Assembly (NCBI GenBank): GCA_964653235.1
Contig: CAZZCP010000001.1
Coordinates: 38,613 to 102,612 of the forward strand
Direction of reading: 5' to 3'
DNA from: CAZZCP01 sp964653235
GTDB taxonomy: Bacteria; Bdellovibrionota; Bdellovibrionia; Bdellovibrionales; UBA840
Length of the DNA stretch: 64,000 bases
Positions 16,840-26,217 of the stretch are shown here, one piece after another; the stretch's first letter is position 1; each line of letters begins with the position of its first letter. Both the position numbers and the translations under genes were made by a program. Below the pieces are notes generated by a model. The model searched no databases and was not told the origin of the DNA. It was given only the letters and a program-made list of their open reading frames with translations.

Positions 16840-17793
16840 TTATTTTCGAATTCGAAGCTCATCGCCCCGCTCCACAACAACAATGGGGTCAATAAGGTCT
16901 CCCCTTCGATATTGAGTTGGCTCTTGGCGCTTGCTGAGAAAAGTCAAAAACCTTCTGTTTTCATCAAAACACAACATCTGCTTTTGTTTTCCCTTTTGCT
17001 TCAATGGATCACCAATAAATCTCCATTTGTTTTGGTGGTGATTTTCTTCAGATCGACTCAAAAGCAAATAAGAAAAGGCTATTTCTTGATTTTTAATCGG
17101 CAAATAGCTCTCAATTTCTTTAAACCAATTGGGCATATCCCAAGTTAACTTCATATGACACCAATCTTTTTTGGAATTCAGCAAAAGAGGACAAGCTTTT
17201 TGATGGGTACAAGGAGCAAGAACCCGAAAACCTTGATCAATAGCATTTGAACGAAACTCCTGCAGTCGTCTAGAGTCTTCTTTGGTAGACGGCTCTACAA
17301 TAAGAAGATGAGAAAATTCATACAACCAACTTGGAAATGTTTTTAGTTCTGTCATCGAATAGGAAGCCAGCAAAACAGACTCTCTGCTTAATTCTGAAAG
17401 CTCTACAAACTGAGTTATTCTATTACCTTTATGCTTAAAACAGATTTTTTGCGCCACTGTAGAACTTTCTACAGAAAAAGTTTGGATCTCAGGCCATATC
17501 TTTTTCGCAGCAGTACTGCCCGCAGCAAGACCGGCTCCAAAATCAGAAATTGATTTTGGCTGAAAACGAATTTCTTTCATTGCCGAATAAATTCGTACAC
17601 TATTGAGTAAATCATAGTAGTGAAGATAAGCCGTTTGCGCTCTTCGGTCTTGCCAAGGAGTCTTTGCATCAGGGTTTTTTATATAATAATCAGATAACCA
17701 GAGCACTGAATTTGCAATTTCTTTCGGGCTGAGCGTGAAATCAAAATGATATTCGACTTTGAAATCAGAGTGTTGAAACTTGGTTCTTTCCAT
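16840..17793 (-). CDS. Rsm22-like methyltransferase family protein
   Basis: 317 residues from the ATG at 17793; a TTG 13 codons earlier is possible. A Rossmann-type SAM motif ISDFGAGLAAGSTAAKKI lies near 80-97. The C-terminal Cys cluster APCTHQKACPLLL...DWCHM near 190-210 is the signature of the Rsm22 family, ribosomal small-subunit-associated proteins related to rRNA methyltransferases; some members bind an Fe-S cluster. Acts in the cytoplasm on the ribosome by inference. Last gene of a minus-strand run; the start lies 29 bases inside the DgcB-like gene. Confidence 0.8.
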   Translation of the reverse strand: MERTKFQHSDFKVEYHFDFTLSPKEIANSVLWLSDYYIKNPDAKTPWQDRRAQTAYLHYYDLLNSVRIYSAMKEIRFQPKSISDFGAGLAAGSTAAKKIWPEIQTFSVESSTVAQKICFKHKGNRITQFVELSELSRESVLLASYSMTELKTFPSWLYEFSHLLIVEPSTKEDSRRLQEFRSNAIDQGFRVLAPCTHQKACPLLLNSKKDWCHMKLTWDMPNWFKEIESYLPIKNQEIAFSYLLLSRSEENHHQNKWRFIGDPLKQKGKQKQMLCFDENRRFLTFLSKRQEPTQYRRGDLIDPIVVVERGDELRIRK

Positions 17794-18703
17794 TCTGCTT
17801 TGATTTGTAAGAGGCTTTGTCTGCTTTTTCAAACAAATCTTCCCAGCTTTCCATTCCTGGCTCTAAACATGAAACTCCTGCCGAAATAGTCACTTCTAAA
17901 AGCTGCCCATCAAAGACAAAGTTGTGATTCTCGATGGCCTGCCTCAATCGCTCTGCAAGCTCAATGGCAATGTTCAAATCTCCACCGGTTATCAAGATCG
18001 TAAACTCTTCTCCACCATAACGACTAAAATAATCTGAAGGACGAAGTTTGCTCTTCACTACAGATGCCAACTCTCGAAGAACATAATCTCCTGCTTGGTG
18101 TCCATAGGTATCGTTTACTTTCTTAAAATTATCGAGATCAAAGACAATCAAAGAGAGATTGACCTTTGTGATCGAAGCCTTTTTAAAGATTTCAGAGATT
18201 TTGTTTAAAAAAGCCCTTTTATTGTAAATTTGCGTTAACGGATCGACATGACTTCTTTCATAGGACTCTTTTACTGAGGCCGACTCAATATTGCCCTCTT
18301 CAAGATACTTAAAAATAACATTACCCATTTTAACTTGTTGATTATCAATCAAAGAAGCAACTTCACCTTTACTTAGTTTTTTGCCACCCACCTCAGTACC
18401 ATTGGAGGAACCCAAATCTTCAATACTAATAGAGTCTCCCATTACACGAATCATCGCATGCTTTCTTGAAATACTGCGATCATCAATACAAATATTCGAT
18501 TCTGCGAGCCTACCTATTAGGATTTCATTTCTCTCCAAATTCCACTGTTTACCAACCAAGTTTAAAGGTCCCATCAATAAGACCAAGCTAGGCGGAATGG
18601 TTGAAGCTTCTGCCATTTTCAGACGAAAAGTTTCACTTGGAACAACATTGGTCTTCTCTGTGTTGTCAGTATTATCGCTGTCGTTGTCTTTATCTTTACT
18701 CAT
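17765..18703 (-). CDS. dgcB: FHA-GGDEF diguanylate cyclase, DgcB-like
   Basis: 312 residues. A Thr/Asp-rich N-terminal tail (about 1-36, with DNTDNTEKTN) precedes an FHA domain (about 40-132: ILIGRLAESNICIDDRSISR, KHAMI, LGSSNGTEVGG). A GGDEF domain follows (about 150-310) with active site RYGGEEF at 228-234 and an RPSD inhibitory I-site at 221-224. It makes c-di-GMP from two GTP. The same architecture is found in Bdellovibrio bacteriovorus DgcB, needed for predation and reported to be activated when its phosphorylated N-terminal tail is read by its own FHA domain. Thr residues in the tail would fit this. No strong ribosome site before the ATG. Orthology is inferred from architecture. Confidence 0.85.
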   Translation of the reverse strand: MSKDKDNDSDNTDNTEKTNVVPSETFRLKMAEASTIPPSLVLLMGPLNLVGKQWNLERNEILIGRLAESNICIDDRSISRKHAMIRVMGDSISIEDLGSSNGTEVGGKKLSKGEVASLIDNQQVKMGNVIFKYLEEGNIESASVKESYERSHVDPLTQIYNKRAFLNKISEIFKKASITKVNLSLIVFDLDNFKKVNDTYGHQAGDYVLRELASVVKSKLRPSDYFSRYGGEEFTILITGGDLNIAIELAERLRQAIENHNFVFDGQLLEVTISAGVSCLEPGMESWEDLFEKADKASYKSKQNGKNQVSTL

Positions 18704-18730
18704 CACAATTATTATAATGTAAATTCAAAG

Positions 18731-19822
18731 CTAGGCAATGACTACATCTTCTTCAATTCTATGATATCCGTGCCATTCTTTGAGTCTGCCCCGTGGTCTA
18801 GGAGCACTCCCATCTTCGGGCTCAATATATTCAATGAGCACATAGGTCAATTTGGTGATTTTACCAAGTGAAGACGTATCTAAGGAAGTCACTTCTGTCC
18901 AGGTTCCAGTGTTGAAATATTCTTTATTCGTACCCCACTTACGATATTGATACACATGGGAGTGACCAAAGACGACTGTGTGAACTCTCTCGTCATTGAG
19001 TATTTTGCGGGCAGCACTGCTAAGGTCTGGAAAAATAGCTCCCTCTATAAATATCTTAAATAGTTGTTTAATGCTCCAAGCTTTTCGTGAGTCTTTGTAG
19101 ATCGCAGCCTGCAAGAAATACCAAAAAAGTTTACTCAATGCTTTAAGTAAAAACCATGTATCAAAAAACAAACCCCACCTTAGAAAGTTATAAAAAGGTC
19201 TGACTTTATCAATATGCGGATTTTGCTGCTTTAATTTCATGACATAGTCGATAAAAAAATGTGAGCCAAAGGGTAAATTTAAAATTGGTTCCGGCAGGTT
19301 TTTTTTAAGAAAAAACTTTTTGGGGTCAAATCGATTGGCAGCTTCATACATATGTCCATGCTCAATATGAACACCATCAAAATAGTAAACCATATTCTTA
19401 TAATTTACTTCTGTACCCAAGACATCATTCAGATATTCACGAGTTTTTGCCCACAACATTCCTTGATCATGATTTCCAACAATATATGTGATTCGGTGAT
19501 TCGGGCGAGAAGCAAAGTGACTCATTGCTTGAAAGACTTCTGGATGCCCCTTCACAATTACTTCTAATTTAAACAAAGAGATGCTTTCAGTGATTGCAGT
19601 AAGGTGGTGTCCTTTATAGTTGGTTTGGATAAAGTTCAGAAAATCGCCGTTGATAATCAGTTCAACATCATGATTTACGTACTCACCCGAAGAATAGTAG
19701 TGGAGAAATTCTTTGAATTTTTCATCAAAATGAAACTCTTCCAAAGGGTTGGTTGTACCGTCTGGAAGCATTTTTCCTTCACTCAAATGAAAGTCACTGA
19801 CGACTACTTTGATATTTTTCAT
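18731..19822 (-). CDS. calcineurin-like metallophosphoesterase
   Basis: 363 residues. The metal-binding motifs occur in order: VVSDFHLSEG (near 8), IINGDFLNF (near 57), YIVGNHDQG (near 114), HIEHGHMYE (near 154) and VVFGHSHVYQY (near 285). The plan recalls UDP-diacylglucosamine hydrolases (LpxH type), but a long helical insert rich in Phe and Trp (about 215-260) may touch the membrane. Start overlaps the stop of the upstream cyclase gene (TAATG). Two-metal hydrolase of phosphoesters; the substrate (phospholipid precursor or nucleotide) is unresolved. Confidence 0.85.
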   Translation of the reverse strand: MKNIKVVVSDFHLSEGKMLPDGTTNPLEEFHFDEKFKEFLHYYSSGEYVNHDVELIINGDFLNFIQTNYKGHHLTAITESISLFKLEVIVKGHPEVFQAMSHFASRPNHRITYIVGNHDQGMLWAKTREYLNDVLGTEVNYKNMVYYFDGVHIEHGHMYEAANRFDPKKFFLKKNLPEPILNLPFGSHFFIDYVMKLKQQNPHIDKVRPFYNFLRWGLFFDTWFLLKALSKLFWYFLQAAIYKDSRKAWSIKQLFKIFIEGAIFPDLSSAARKILNDERVHTVVFGHSHVYQYRKWGTNKEYFNTGTWTEVTSLDTSSLGKITKLTYVLIEYIEPEDGSAPRPRGRLKEWHGYHRIEEDVVIA

Positions 19823-21198
19823 TAGCTCGCAATAAAAACAATGTTTCGACTTTTGTTTTTTCCATAATACATTGCCTGATCGGCAAGCTCAATGACATCT
19901 TCTTTGGTTTTTGCATGCTCAGGATAACAGGCAATACCTATACTTAGAGTAATTTTTACTTTCCGATCTGCCAATTCAAATGTTGTATCTTCTACCTGTT
20001 TTCGAATTCTTTCTGCCACAGTTTGAGCAATAGAAGCATCAGAGTCGGTAAGAATAATAAGATATTCATCACCACCATAGCGAAAACCATAATCAATATT
20101 TCGAATATTTTGTTTGATTATTTTGCCTAATTCAATCAAGATTTTTGAGCCAATGATATGGCCTTTGTTGTCATTTACTTTTTTAAAGTGATCAATATCC
20201 ATAAATAGTACTGAAAAACAACTACTCTTGTATTGGGCCCGTTCAATGGATTGATCTAAAGCAGTAGCCAAATACCTTTGATTGTAGAGCTCTGTAAGAT
20301 CATCAATGAAAGTTAAATCTCTTTCTTTTGAGTATTTCACAGAAGCAGAATAGGAGAAATTAAAAAAGTCTTGGAGACACTCAAAGAGCTTTAAATGAAA
20401 GGGACTGTCCCACTGTGTTGGGTTAACAATCATAAACTGCCCGAGGATTTCTCCTTTATATAAAATAGGAAAGAGAATAAATTTTTCTTTATCTGTGTAC
20501 AAACAAAGCGGTGTTTCCGCAGATTCCCAAGCCTGTTCATCGGCTGAGTTAAGCTCTCGAATCTGTTCTGATAACTCAGATACAGATATAGGTTGAATCG
20601 AAGGCACGCCCTTTCTATCAATACCTCGACCTCGATTTCTATGCGAAGAATCAATACTTCGAATTTTCCACATTTCATTCATATAGTGTTCAAACTCAGA
20701 TAACTCTAACCAAAGTACATTTTGAGCTCCCACCAGATCAGCAAGTAGGTGTAATGTGCTGGCAATAAAATCATGAAAATAAAGTGATTGGAACTCTTTC
20801 TGAGCCAAAGATTGAACCTCAAGAAAGGCACTCAATATTTTGTTTTTAAGTTCTAATTCCTGACGTTTAAAAAACTCTAAAATCTCTGCTAATTTTTCAT
20901 CCGAATACGAACAGTCAACAAAATGTAAAGTGTAATGATTCAAAAAGATATCAGGGAAGTTTTCACCAAAAAACACAATGGGTATATTCATTTTATTTTC
21001 TAAAAATTGGTACCAAACAGAATCTTCTTTTAATCCTTTTGTTACAAGAAAAATTGAGCTTACTCTAGCCTCAAAATAAGCATCTTCAAGCTCTTGAATC
21101 GACTTAGGAACAAAGAGTTCATAACCTAAGGCATCAAACTCAACACAAAAGTCTTCTGTATCTTCTTTGTAAGCTCCTAATACTGCTAGCTGACTCAT
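19822..21198 (-). CDS. diguanylate cyclase with receiver-like and GAF-like N-terminal domains
   Basis: 458 residues. The first ~110 resemble a response-regulator fold, but the phospho-acceptor pattern is degenerate. About 120-285 look like a GAF sensor. The GGDEF domain (about 295-455) has MDIDHFKKVND and active site RYGGDEY (residues 373-379) with an I-site RNID at 366-369, so it should be catalytic and feedback-inhibited. It directly follows the coiled-coil gene (stop and start adjacent) and overlaps the phosphoesterase gene, so it is co-translated with both. Confidence 0.88.
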   Translation of the reverse strand: MSQLAVLGAYKEDTEDFCVEFDALGYELFVPKSIQELEDAYFEARVSSIFLVTKGLKEDSVWYQFLENKMNIPIVFFGENFPDIFLNHYTLHFVDCSYSDEKLAEILEFFKRQELELKNKILSAFLEVQSLAQKEFQSLYFHDFIASTLHLLADLVGAQNVLWLELSEFEHYMNEMWKIRSIDSSHRNRGRGIDRKGVPSIQPISVSELSEQIRELNSADEQAWESAETPLCLYTDKEKFILFPILYKGEILGQFMIVNPTQWDSPFHLKLFECLQDFFNFSYSASVKYSKERDLTFIDDLTELYNQRYLATALDQSIERAQYKSSCFSVLFMDIDHFKKVNDNKGHIIGSKILIELGKIIKQNIRNIDYGFRYGGDEYLIILTDSDASIAQTVAERIRKQVEDTTFELADRKVKITLSIGIACYPEHAKTKEDVIELADQAMYYGKNKSRNIVFIAS

Positions 21199-22161
21199 TT
21201 ATGCAGATTCCTTCTTTTTTGCATCTTGACTTTCATCACCGTCGAGTAGAGACAAGGCTAAACGAAGTGCTTTCACAGATTTGCGCATCCGCTCTTGCCC
21301 CTCCTCTAAATCTCTGTTGAGACTATTGCCTTTTCTTTTATAGTTATCTACCTCAAACAAAATCTCATCTAAATTTCTTTTTAAATCTAATATCAACTCA
21401 TCTTTACTGCGAATAATTGCGGCGTTTTCTAATCTGACTAATTCAAGTCTATTTTCAAGCTCTCTTTCACGAACTCGAACCTTTTTAAGATCTGACTGAA
21501 GTCGTAACTCTAGAGATTCAATTTGATTCTTTAGGTCTTTCATTTGCTTTTGCTTACTGTTGAGCTTTGCCACTAAAACTTGCTTTTCATCTCCCAGTGC
21601 AGCTTCAACTTCTTTACTTTTTCGCTCTAAGTTTTCAAGCTTTGCCTCGAGCTCCTCATTACTATCTTGCAAAACACGACCTGCAGCGATTAATTCCGAA
21701 TTTTCATTGTGGAGGTTTGCCAGTTCTTCTTCTAATTGAGTGATTCTTTCTTGAGCTACTCTTAAATTTTCTACCTGATCGAGTCTATTTTGGTGCACAT
21801 AGTTTTTTCTATCTTTCTTTCCGTGAAAGATTTTACCGAATTTTGTCTTTAAACTTTCAATCTTATCATCTTCTTCTTGATAAACTTTTTCTTGAACCTC
21901 TTGTTCTTCAATAGCAGCTTCTTGAACCTCATGCTTTTGATTGCCTTTTGCTTGAGCCACTTCTTCTGTTGAAGGAATAAGGATCGTTGGCAAATCCTCA
22001 TTTACTATTGCAGTTGCGACTTCACTTTTGGGTTTCGCCTCAGAAACAATATAGGTCGAATCTTCTTCTTGCCGATCGACAATAGAATCTTTTTTTTCTT
22101 CATCGATCAAAAGATCGACGAAATTCTTTTTGATTTTGTCTTTATCATCCTTCTTCGACAT
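21199..22161 (-). CDS. long coiled-coil protein
   Basis: 320 residues. An acidic, low-complexity N-terminal part (about 1-105) leads to a basic patch (FGKIFHGKKDRKN) and then a nearly continuous coiled coil (about 125-305) with heptad repeats of Leu, Glu, Lys and Arg. No signal peptide. It is likely a cytoplasmic scaffold or polarity protein. Its stop abuts the start of the GAF-GGDEF cyclase gene, which suggests that it positions or regulates c-di-GMP signalling. Function is inferred from context only. Confidence 0.75.
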   Translation of the reverse strand: MSKKDDKDKIKKNFVDLLIDEEKKDSIVDRQEEDSTYIVSEAKPKSEVATAIVNEDLPTILIPSTEEVAQAKGNQKHEVQEAAIEEQEVQEKVYQEEDDKIESLKTKFGKIFHGKKDRKNYVHQNRLDQVENLRVAQERITQLEEELANLHNENSELIAAGRVLQDSNEELEAKLENLERKSKEVEAALGDEKQVLVAKLNSKQKQMKDLKNQIESLELRLQSDLKKVRVRERELENRLELVRLENAAIIRSKDELILDLKRNLDEILFEVDNYKRKGNSLNRDLEEGQERMRKSVKALRLALSLLDGDESQDAKKKESA

Positions 22162-22251
22162 CGTAATCTTATCGGAACTCTAGGCTCAAGATTCAATAGT
22201 ATCTACTCGATTTTGCTAGGTTTTTTAGAAAAGATAGAAAAAAATTATGAC

Positions 22252-23322
22252 TTAGGTCGCTGGCAAGGCACGAAAGTCTTGCCCGAACATCCGCTCAGGT
22301 CGACCTTGGTAGTGTGAAGTTAACTGTCCACAAGCTGCATAAATATCTCTACCCATAGTCTTGCGAATAATTGTGTGAAAACCATGTTTCATCAAACGCT
22401 TTTGAAAGCGCAAAACTTGTGTGTCATTCGGTCGAGTAAAATCAGAGCCGGGGTGTTCGTTAAATGGAATCAAATTGATTTTACAGGGCAGTCCCTTCAA
22501 TAATTTTTTCAACCGATCTGCATCTTCTATTCTATCTGTAACATCTTTTAACAAAACATATTCTAGAGTGACTCGATCTTTAGTTACCAAGGTATACTCT
22601 CTACAAGAAACAAGTAGTTCTTCAAGAGGCCATCTTTTATTAATGGGCATAACATAATCTCGAATTTCATCATTACTTGCATTTAAGCTTACTGCTAAAC
22701 GAACTTTATTTTGCCAGATTTTTGGCATTTCAGGAACAATACCAGAAGTAGAAACTGTGGTTTTTTTACGACTGATATTGTAACCAAAATCATGGCTTAA
22801 AATATCAATACTCTTAAAAACAGCATCACTGTTATCTAAAGGCTCCCCCATACCCATAAAAACAATATTAGTGATTTCTCGATCTTCATTTCTTAAAGAG
22901 TCATGAGCGACCACAAACTGACCTACTATCTCTCCGGCACTCAATCTTCGCTTCAATTTTTGTTTTCCCGTATAACAAAACTTACAAGCCATATTGCAGC
23001 CGACTTCAGAAGACAAACAAATGGTCATCCTGTTGTCAGAGGGAATAAGAACACATTCTGCGGTTTTACCAGCAAAAGAGAATAAAAATTTTCGAGTACC
23101 ATCGACAGAATCAAACTGCTGTAGTACTTGCGGCAAAGCAAATTCAAACTTTTCAGTGAGCTCTTCACGAAGCTGTTTAGAGAGATTACTCATATCGCAA
23201 AAGTCTTGAACTCGATGCTGGTAGACCCATTTGAAAATCTGCTCCGCGCGATACTTTTCTTTTCCGAATGAAGTTAGTTCAGACTGAAGATCCGATAGAC
23301 TGTAATCAAAGAAATTCAACAT
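22252..23322 (-). CDS. rlmN: RlmN, dual 23S rRNA A2503 / tRNA A37 C2-methyltransferase
   Basis: 356 residues. Radical SAM motif CNMACKFCYTGKQKLKRRL near residue 113-131, with substrate motifs FMGMGEPLDN and KTTVSTSGIVPEM, and the C-terminal catalytic Cys in YAACGQLTSHY. Uses two SAM molecules to methylate A2503 of 23S rRNA and A37 of some tRNAs. Length typical. It lies 38 bases after the heptose kinase gene on the same strand. Confidence 0.97.
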   Translation of the reverse strand: MLNFFDYSLSDLQSELTSFGKEKYRAEQIFKWVYQHRVQDFCDMSNLSKQLREELTEKFEFALPQVLQQFDSVDGTRKFLFSFAGKTAECVLIPSDNRMTICLSSEVGCNMACKFCYTGKQKLKRRLSAGEIVGQFVVAHDSLRNEDREITNIVFMGMGEPLDNSDAVFKSIDILSHDFGYNISRKKTTVSTSGIVPEMPKIWQNKVRLAVSLNASNDEIRDYVMPINKRWPLEELLVSCREYTLVTKDRVTLEYVLLKDVTDRIEDADRLKKLLKGLPCKINLIPFNEHPGSDFTRPNDTQVLRFQKRLMKHGFHTIIRKTMGRDIYAACGQLTSHYQGRPERMFGQDFRALPAT

Positions 23323-23360
23323 GGTCGAAGACTAAAGATTTAGGCCAGTGGCGTCAAGAA

Positions 23361-24374
23361 TTAATGCCTTTGCATCCAGTCTCGCAACTCATCGATAGTG
23401 CAAGGTACACAACCCACCTTTCCTACAACTACACCAGCTGCGTAATTGGCTAAAATACAAGAAGAAATTAGATCCATTCCCGATGCCCATGCAAGAGCCA
23501 GAGAAGCAATGACAGTATCCCCAGCGCCAGTAACATCATAAACCTGTCTAGCAAATGTAGGTATATGGTAGATTTTACCCTCTTGAAACAAGCTCATGCC
23601 CTCTTTCGAGCGAGTAATAACCAATTTCTCTGAACCCAAATGATTTAAAATCTCATCGCCAACCTCAGACATACTTTCACTGACATTTCGTAGATCATCT
23701 ATGGGCAACTGGCTCAACTGGATGGCTTCTTTTGCATTTGGGGTCATCAAATCAGCCCCGCGGTAATAATGAATTGGAGTGCTCGCATGTGGGTCGACCA
23801 GAATTTTTACATTTTCTTTTTTAGCTAAGGCAATGACTTTTTGAATCAGCCCTTCACTTAAAACGCCTTTTGCATAGTCTTGCAGTATCACCGCATCGAC
23901 ATTGGGCAATTTTTCTTGAATGGCTCGAAAAAGTTTAGCCTCTACTTCTTGCTTTAAAAACTTTTTCTTTTCATAGTCGACCCGTACGATATGATGCATT
24001 TCTGACATCACTCGCACTTTACGAGTGGTTGGTCTGCTCTCATCTATGATCAAATAATTAGAATCGACTTCAGCCTCTCGCAAAAGAGCAAACAAATCTT
24101 TGGCGCAGCCATCATCACCACAAATAGAGAAAAGCAATGGGTTCCCTCCCAAAGCTTTGATATTTTGCGCTACATTTGTAGATAGTCCCAATCTTTTTTC
24201 TTCAGTTTGGACTTCAAGAATTGGAACGGGTGCCTCTGGGCTAATTCTGCGCACACTCCCATTGACGTACTCATCAACACCAACATCACCTATAACAAGC
24301 ACATTGGTCGTTTCAAAATTCTTAAGGTCTTCTAGAATTTTATCGGTATAAATTTTAGGATCTAAGGTTTCCAC
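23361..24374 (-). CDS. rfaE1: D-glycero-beta-D-manno-heptose-7-phosphate kinase (RfaE1/HldE N-domain)
   Basis: 337 residues, the kinase domain only, without the nucleotidyltransferase half of HldE. PfkB-type: VIGDVGVDEYVNGSVRRISP and EAPVPILEV near the N-terminus, ILVDPHAS and DLMTPNAKEA in the middle, and the catalytic DVTGAGDTVIASLALA near 295. It phosphorylates heptose-7-phosphate at C1 on the way to ADP-heptose for lipopolysaccharide inner core. A separate RfaE2 should exist elsewhere. Divergent from the glutamate dehydrogenase gene. Confidence 0.93.
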   Translation of the reverse strand: METLDPKIYTDKILEDLKNFETTNVLVIGDVGVDEYVNGSVRRISPEAPVPILEVQTEEKRLGLSTNVAQNIKALGGNPLLFSICGDDGCAKDLFALLREAEVDSNYLIIDESRPTTRKVRVMSEMHHIVRVDYEKKKFLKQEVEAKLFRAIQEKLPNVDAVILQDYAKGVLSEGLIQKVIALAKKENVKILVDPHASTPIHYYRGADLMTPNAKEAIQLSQLPIDDLRNVSESMSEVGDEILNHLGSEKLVITRSKEGMSLFQEGKIYHIPTFARQVYDVTGAGDTVIASLALAWASGMDLISSCILANYAAGVVVGKVGCVPCTIDELRDWMQRH

Positions 24375-24510
24375 TTATAAAATGAATCATTTTTTTTAAA
24401 TGCTGACCAACCTTGATATGTCGCATTAACTAATGAGTTTTCAAAAGCAGCCTTTTGCTCTTGCCTTGCTTTAAAACAAGAGTAGTCTGAAATATGAATC
24501 AGGAGAAGAA

Positions 24511-25770
24511 ATGGAAAATCTATACGAAGGCGAGTTTTATCGAAATACGATATCAACTCTCGAGAGAGTCGGTAAGATTGCTGAGATTGATACTAATATT
24601 ATGGAACGGGTCAAGTACCCAAAAAGGTCTCTGGTAGTAAGCGTACCAGTACGGATGGATGATCGAAGTGTACAAGTCTTTCAAGGCTATCGAGTGCAAC
24701 ACAGCCAAGCGCTCGGCCCCTGTAAAGGCGGTATTCGCTATCACCAAAGTGTGAATTTAAGTGAAGTAACAGCTCTTGCAACTTTAATGACATTTAAAAA
24801 TGCCCTTTTAAATCTCCCTCTTGGTGGTGCCAAAGGCGGTATCGCTGTCGACCCGACAAAACTTTCTAAAACCGAGAAACAAAATTTAACTCGTCGATAC
24901 ACTACAGAGATTGCTCCTTTTATTGGGGCAAGTTCTGATATTCCTGCACCCGACATTGGAACCGACGCGCAAACCATGGCATGGTTTATGGATACTTTTT
25001 CACAACAAGTAGGCTACTCTGTACCTGGTATAGTCACTGGTAAACCGTTATCGATTGGCGGCTCCTTAGGACGAGTCGGTGCTACCGGACTAGGAGCCAT
25101 ATTTTGTTTAGAAGAAGCTCTGAAACGACGCCACGAAAAAATGGTGAACACTCGATTGGTGGTTCAAGGCTTCGGAAATGTGGGATCCCACGCGGCACTC
25201 TACGCCCATGAAAAAGGAGCAAAGGTGATTGCAGTTAGCGATGTTCACGGCGGAATTTTTAATGGTGATGGACTGCATATACCTGCTTTGATTGAGCACT
25301 ATAGAACCGAACGAAGTCTTGCTGGTTTTGCTCATGGTGAAGAGATATCTAATGAGGACTTACTTTCTCTTGAAACAGATGCCTTGTTACCCGCCGCTTT
25401 GGATGGGGTCATACATGAAGGCAATTATAAAGAGGTTCGCGCTAAAATGATTATCGAGGGTGCCAACGGCCCTGTAACACCTGAAGCGAGTGAGGAGCTA
25501 TTTAAATTGGGCGTAGACGTGGTTCCCGATATTTTGGCAAATGGTGGTGGGGTTATTGTTTCTTACTTTGAATGGGTGCAAGGTATTGCAGCCTATTTTT
25601 GGGATGAAGAAGAAGTGAATCATAAGCTCAAATTAATCATCACCAAAGCTTTTGATAATGCATGGGAGTTAACCCGAGAATACAAACAAGATATGCGAAC
25701 TTCTGCTTTGGTTCTAGCAATGAAAAGAGTTGAAAAAGCAATGTTGCTCCGAGGGCTTTACCCCAGATAA
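24511..25770 (+). CDS. gdhA: glutamate dehydrogenase (Glu/Leu/Phe/Val family)
   Basis: 419 residues. Substrate-site Lys in GPCKGGIRYHQSV and LGGAKGGIAVDP, catalytic Asp region IPAPDIGTD, and the nucleotide-binding VVQGFGNVGSHAALYAHEKG in the C-terminal half. Interconverts glutamate and 2-oxoglutarate plus ammonia; the short ~420-residue class is usually catabolic. Clear AGGAG ahead of the ATG. It fits a lifestyle that burns amino acids. Confidence 0.95.
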   Translation: MENLYEGEFYRNTISTLERVGKIAEIDTNIMERVKYPKRSLVVSVPVRMDDRSVQVFQGYRVQHSQALGPCKGGIRYHQSVNLSEVTALATLMTFKNALLNLPLGGAKGGIAVDPTKLSKTEKQNLTRRYTTEIAPFIGASSDIPAPDIGTDAQTMAWFMDTFSQQVGYSVPGIVTGKPLSIGGSLGRVGATGLGAIFCLEEALKRRHEKMVNTRLVVQGFGNVGSHAALYAHEKGAKVIAVSDVHGGIFNGDGLHIPALIEHYRTERSLAGFAHGEEISNEDLLSLETDALLPAALDGVIHEGNYKEVRAKMIIEGANGPVTPEASEELFKLGVDVVPDILANGGGVIVSYFEWVQGIAAYFWDEEEVNHKLKLIITKAFDNAWELTREYKQDMRTSALVLAMKRVEKAMLLRGLYPR

Positions 25771-25810
25771 GTTCATGACATCTGATTGACAATCCGCTAG
25801 CCTGTTCTTT

Positions 25811-26215
25811 ATGAAAAGGCCTACCTGGATACCTGTAGTCACGGCATTGATTCGTAAAGATCAAAAGATACTTTTGGGACAGCGTCCCGAAGGTTTGACC
25901 TTAGCAGGACAGTGGGAGTTTCCTGGTGGCAAACTCGAACTGGGAGAAAGCCCTCGAGAAGCCCTTCATCGAGAATTAAAAGAAGAGCTTGGTATTGATG
26001 CCAAGATTGGTGATCTTCGAATTGCCAATAGCCACACATTTGGAGACAAAGGAATATTAATTTTGTTTTTTGATGTTTTCTATTGGAAGGGGGAACCTAA
26101 AAATCTCCATCACACCCAACTGGAGTGGGTCGACGTAAATGAAATCCCTGAACGTGAAATTCCCGACACCAATCGAAAAATGATTGATGAAATTATGGAA
26201 ATTTTAAAAGATTAA
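25811..26215 (+). CDS. MutT-like Nudix hydrolase
   Basis: 134 residues. The Nudix box is complete: GGKLELGESPREALHRELKE followed by ELGI (about 39-62). The early PVVTALIRKDQKILLGQRPE and WEFPGGK context matches MutT, which removes 8-oxo-dGTP from the nucleotide pool. The next gene starts two bases after its stop. Other nucleoside diphosphate substrates are possible. Confidence 0.9.
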   Translation: MKRPTWIPVVTALIRKDQKILLGQRPEGLTLAGQWEFPGGKLELGESPREALHRELKEELGIDAKIGDLRIANSHTFGDKGILILFFDVFYWKGEPKNLHHTQLEWVDVNEIPEREIPDTNRKMIDEIMEILKD

Positions 26216-26217
26216 TT

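Noticed and set aside
24458..24482. CTCTTG/CAAGAG inverted repeat upstream of gdhA
   Set aside because: Only 6 bp with a 13-base loop; expected by chance in AT-rich spacers.
24362..24556. Minus-strand open frame between heptose kinase and glutamate dehydrogenase genes
   Set aside because: It starts inside gdhA without a start signal and has no start codon in the intergenic part, although its last 35 residues look protein-like.
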